Below are positions 62,211 through 64,000 of a stretch of 64,000 nt of DNA, piece after piece. Position numbers and translations under genes: made by a program. The first letter of the stretch is position 1. The number at the start of each line of letters is the position of its first letter. The stretch comes from Antarcticibacterium sp. 1MA-6-2 (GTDB taxonomy: Bacteria; Bacteroidota; Bacteroidia; Flavobacteriales; Flavobacteriaceae), in assembly GCF_021535135.1 (NCBI RefSeq), contig NZ_CP091036.1, positions 3,906,001-3,970,000 on the forward strand, read 5' to 3'. Under the pieces are notes generated by a model that had not been told where the DNA came from, searched no databases, and worked only from the letters and a program-made list of their open reading frames with translations.

Positions 62211-62773
62211 CTAAAAAATTAATGGGAACAATAGGTGAACCATTAGTAGACCACCAATAAAAAATCCAATAACAGCAATTAGGGAAGGCAACTGTAGATT
62301 ACTAAGACCAGAGATGGCGTGACCGGAAGTACAGCCGCTAAGCATACCTTGCACCAAAACCAATAAGAAGGCCACCAATGAGCAAAATCAAGAGAGCTTT
62401 AGGATCGGTAAAAGCATCATTTGCAAAAAGTTCGGTGGGAAGGTAGGCTTCTCCTGCACTTTCAAAGCCCATACTTTCCAGAGTAGAAACAGTATCGGGG
62501 TTAATTTTTACGGCAGTATCTGTGCTCAGGGAATTTGCGGCTATAAATCCGCCTATTATAGCACTTAAGCAACGACTACCAGGTTCCAGCGCTGGGATTT
62601 CCAGTCAAAATTAAAAAAGTCAAATCTCTTTCCGGCACTTAAGCTATAGTACACATAGTGCGCAGGTTTGATGACATTCCAAAATTTTTACCTCCAAACA
62701 AAAGCAGGAACATTATGGCTGCAATTAAGGGTCCTCCAATATACCAGGGCCAGGGTTCTAAAATCCAATTCAT
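62211..62773 (-). CDS. YeeE/YedE-type sulfur transport protein, small form B, three frame breaks
   Basis: Start at 62773: [57 protein letters not shown] and [20 protein letters not shown] (the conserved Cys in GGCTSGH). All three breaks are rewritten sites: 62637-62644 and 62563-62570 (GCTTAAGT for GCCGGT) and 62337-62343 (GCTTAGC for GCCGGC). The 563 nt minus five inserted bases make 186 codons with a normal end ([11 protein letters not shown]). It precedes form A by 3 nt. Confidence 0.88.
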
Positions 62774-63131
62774 TATATCTATTTTATGGCTGCAAAGAAA
62801 ACACGATTTTAATAAGGAGACAGTAACAAATGTTACAGTGCGACGCCCAAATCTCCGGGCTTTTTAGGTTTTAAAAAACTCTGCGCAGGAAATTATGATA
62901 TCAAAAATTAAAGGGTAAGTGAGTTAATAAAGTTACTAATGTGAAAAAAATTTGAAGTTAGCTTCCCGCACCACAAGTGATATTTAATTTTATTCTTTTA
63001 GGCACTTTCGTTCCAGGACACAAATTACAAACAAAACTTATAAGCATAGGTTAAATGAATAAATTAAACCTAATTGAATTAACTAATGCATTATTTTTGG
63101 TTATTGACCTTATTTAGAAAGTTTTATAAGT
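62774..63131. other. Divergent promoter region
   Basis: 358 bp between the divergent YeeE pair and the racemase gene. No gene or hairpin seen. Confidence 0.4.
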
Positions 63132-63818
63132 ATGAAAAAAATTGGTTTAATAGGAGGCACCTCCTGGCATTCTACAATAGTTTATTACCGTCTCATAAAT
63201 GAGATGGTAGGAGATAAAATGGGAAAGCAGGCAAATCCCGAATTACTTATTTATAGCCTGAATGTGGAGCTTATGAGGGAGCATAATGTAGAAAAGATCA
63301 ATAATAAGTATCTGGAAATTGCAAAAACACTGCAAACAGCTGGAGCCAAAGCTATACTCATCTGTGCCAATACACCGCACCTGGTGTACGATTTTGTACA
63401 ACCGAAAATAAATATTCCAATTCTACACATTGCCGATGCTATTGGGGGTGAAGCCAGAAAAAAAGGCCTGTCAAACCTTGGATTACTCGGCACCCGGCCA
63501 ACTATGACGGGAGATTTTATTTCTTCTCCTTTAAAAAAGAGATACGATATAGAAACCATAATTCCGGATAGTGAGTACATAGATGGAAACCACGATTTTA
63601 TTTCAAATGAACTTACAAAAGGAATTTTTACTGAAGAGGCAAAGAAGTTTTATCTGGAGCAAATGAGATTGCTGCGGACAAAAGGCGCAGAGGGAATTAT
63701 CCTGGGTTGTACTGAGCTTCCAATGCTTGTTGATCAAAAAGATTTTGATCTGCCTTTGCTTGCTACCACAAATCTTCATGCACAAATGGCTGCCAATTTC
63801 ATCTTAGAGGAGAATTAG
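63132..63818 (+). CDS. Aspartate/glutamate racemase family protein
   Basis: 228 residues: KKIGLIGGTSWHSTIVYYRL at the start, first catalytic Cys in AILICANTPHLVYD, second in EGIILGCTELPMLVDQ. This is the two-Cys signature of PLP-independent amino acid racemases of the aspartate racemase group. Intact; start 12 nt into the transcript-like leader. Confidence 0.9.
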   Translation: MKKIGLIGGTSWHSTIVYYRLINEMVGDKMGKQANPELLIYSLNVELMREHNVEKINNKYLEIAKTLQTAGAKAILICANTPHLVYDFVQPKINIPILHIADAIGGEARKKGLSNLGLLGTRPTMTGDFISSPLKKRYDIETIIPDSEYIDGNHDFISNELTKGIFTEEAKKFYLEQMRLLRTKGAEGIILGCTELPMLVDQKDFDLPLLATTNLHAQMAANFILEEN

Positions 63819-63915
63819 CTAGTTCTGTACGGCTTGTGGAAATACCTTAGAATAGCATTTCATTTTTTGCCCCGAATGATATAAACTGATTTAAAGAAAT
63901 TTAAAAATCCGGATT

Positions 63916-64000
63916 ATGAGCTACTATTTTTCAAAAGTCCTTGACAAATCCTTTGAAGAGACAATGGGTATTATTACAAAAGAACTCAAAGAAGAAGGAT
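63916..64000 (+). CDS. Start of a DUF302-family protein, cut by the window edge
   Basis: The ATG at 63916 opens MSYYFSKVLDKSFEETMGII and TKELKEEG, the opening strand and helix of DUF302 proteins. Only 28 codons are visible. Confidence 0.65.
   Translation, partial: MSYYFSKVLDKSFEETMGIITKELKEEG

Overview
The window looks like chromosomal DNA of a marine or halotolerant Flavobacteriaceae bacterium of the Gramella/Salegentibacter/Salinimicrobium kind. The evidence is a complete gliding-motility/type IX secretion core (gldK-gldL-gldM-gldN), Bacteroidetes-style gene groups (sigma-54 regulator, lptE, TPR protein, secG, groES-groEL), and many short secreted proteins and lipoproteins with low-GC codon use. 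Many genes are interrupted by small frame errors. Some are homopolymer slips. Most of the rest fall at one sequence, RCCGGY: no intact RCCGGY hexamer was found by eye in the 64 kb, and 18 places where the protein frame calls for one carry a garbled replacement such as GCTTAAGT, GCTTAGC or ACCTAGGT. I read this as systematic base-calling failure at a modified motif, so the broken genes (groEL, groES, miaB, topA, gldL, gldM and others) are probably intact in the cell.

Layout. 1-8 kb: a secreted esterase, then an array of small secreted, lipoprotein and membrane genes on the minus strand, separated by related palindromic spacers and interrupted by an IS1182-type element (about 5.76-7.43 kb). 8-18.4 kb: a broken secreted protein, a DASS transporter, an SRPBCC protein, an aspartic protease-like lipoprotein, groEL/groES, secG, a TPR protein, lptE and a sigma-54 activator. 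18.4-34.7 kb: a heptamer repeat, miaB, an LVIVD lipoprotein, topA, an arginase-fold protein with degenerate metal motifs, gldKLMN, a FAD oxidoreductase, a DUF983 protein, an ABC-F ATPase and two small conserved genes.

34.9-48.6 kb: a 13.7 kb integrative element in the 3' end of an initiator tRNA-Met gene, bounded by an 11-bp direct repeat. It encodes a large serine recombinase, a putative type II restriction enzyme overlapping a C5-cytosine methyltransferase, a Vsr mismatch endonuclease, a minimal tyrosine recombinase, a two-gene module resembling DUF6978/DUF1828 proteins, several unknown genes and a possible HUH-type replication protein. The methyltransferase is the natural suspect for the RCCGGY modification.

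48.6-64 kb: an accessory mosaic with a double ABM-domain protein, an ORF-less group II intron remnant, a foreign-looking TrkA-C membrane protein, an ltrA gene abutted by an IS256-family element, decayed thioesterase, integrase and SDR remnants, a TetR-controlled flavin reductase with two matching operators, an SDR/AraC pair, an APC permease, two YeeE-type sulfur transport genes, an aspartate racemase homologue and the start of a DUF302 gene.
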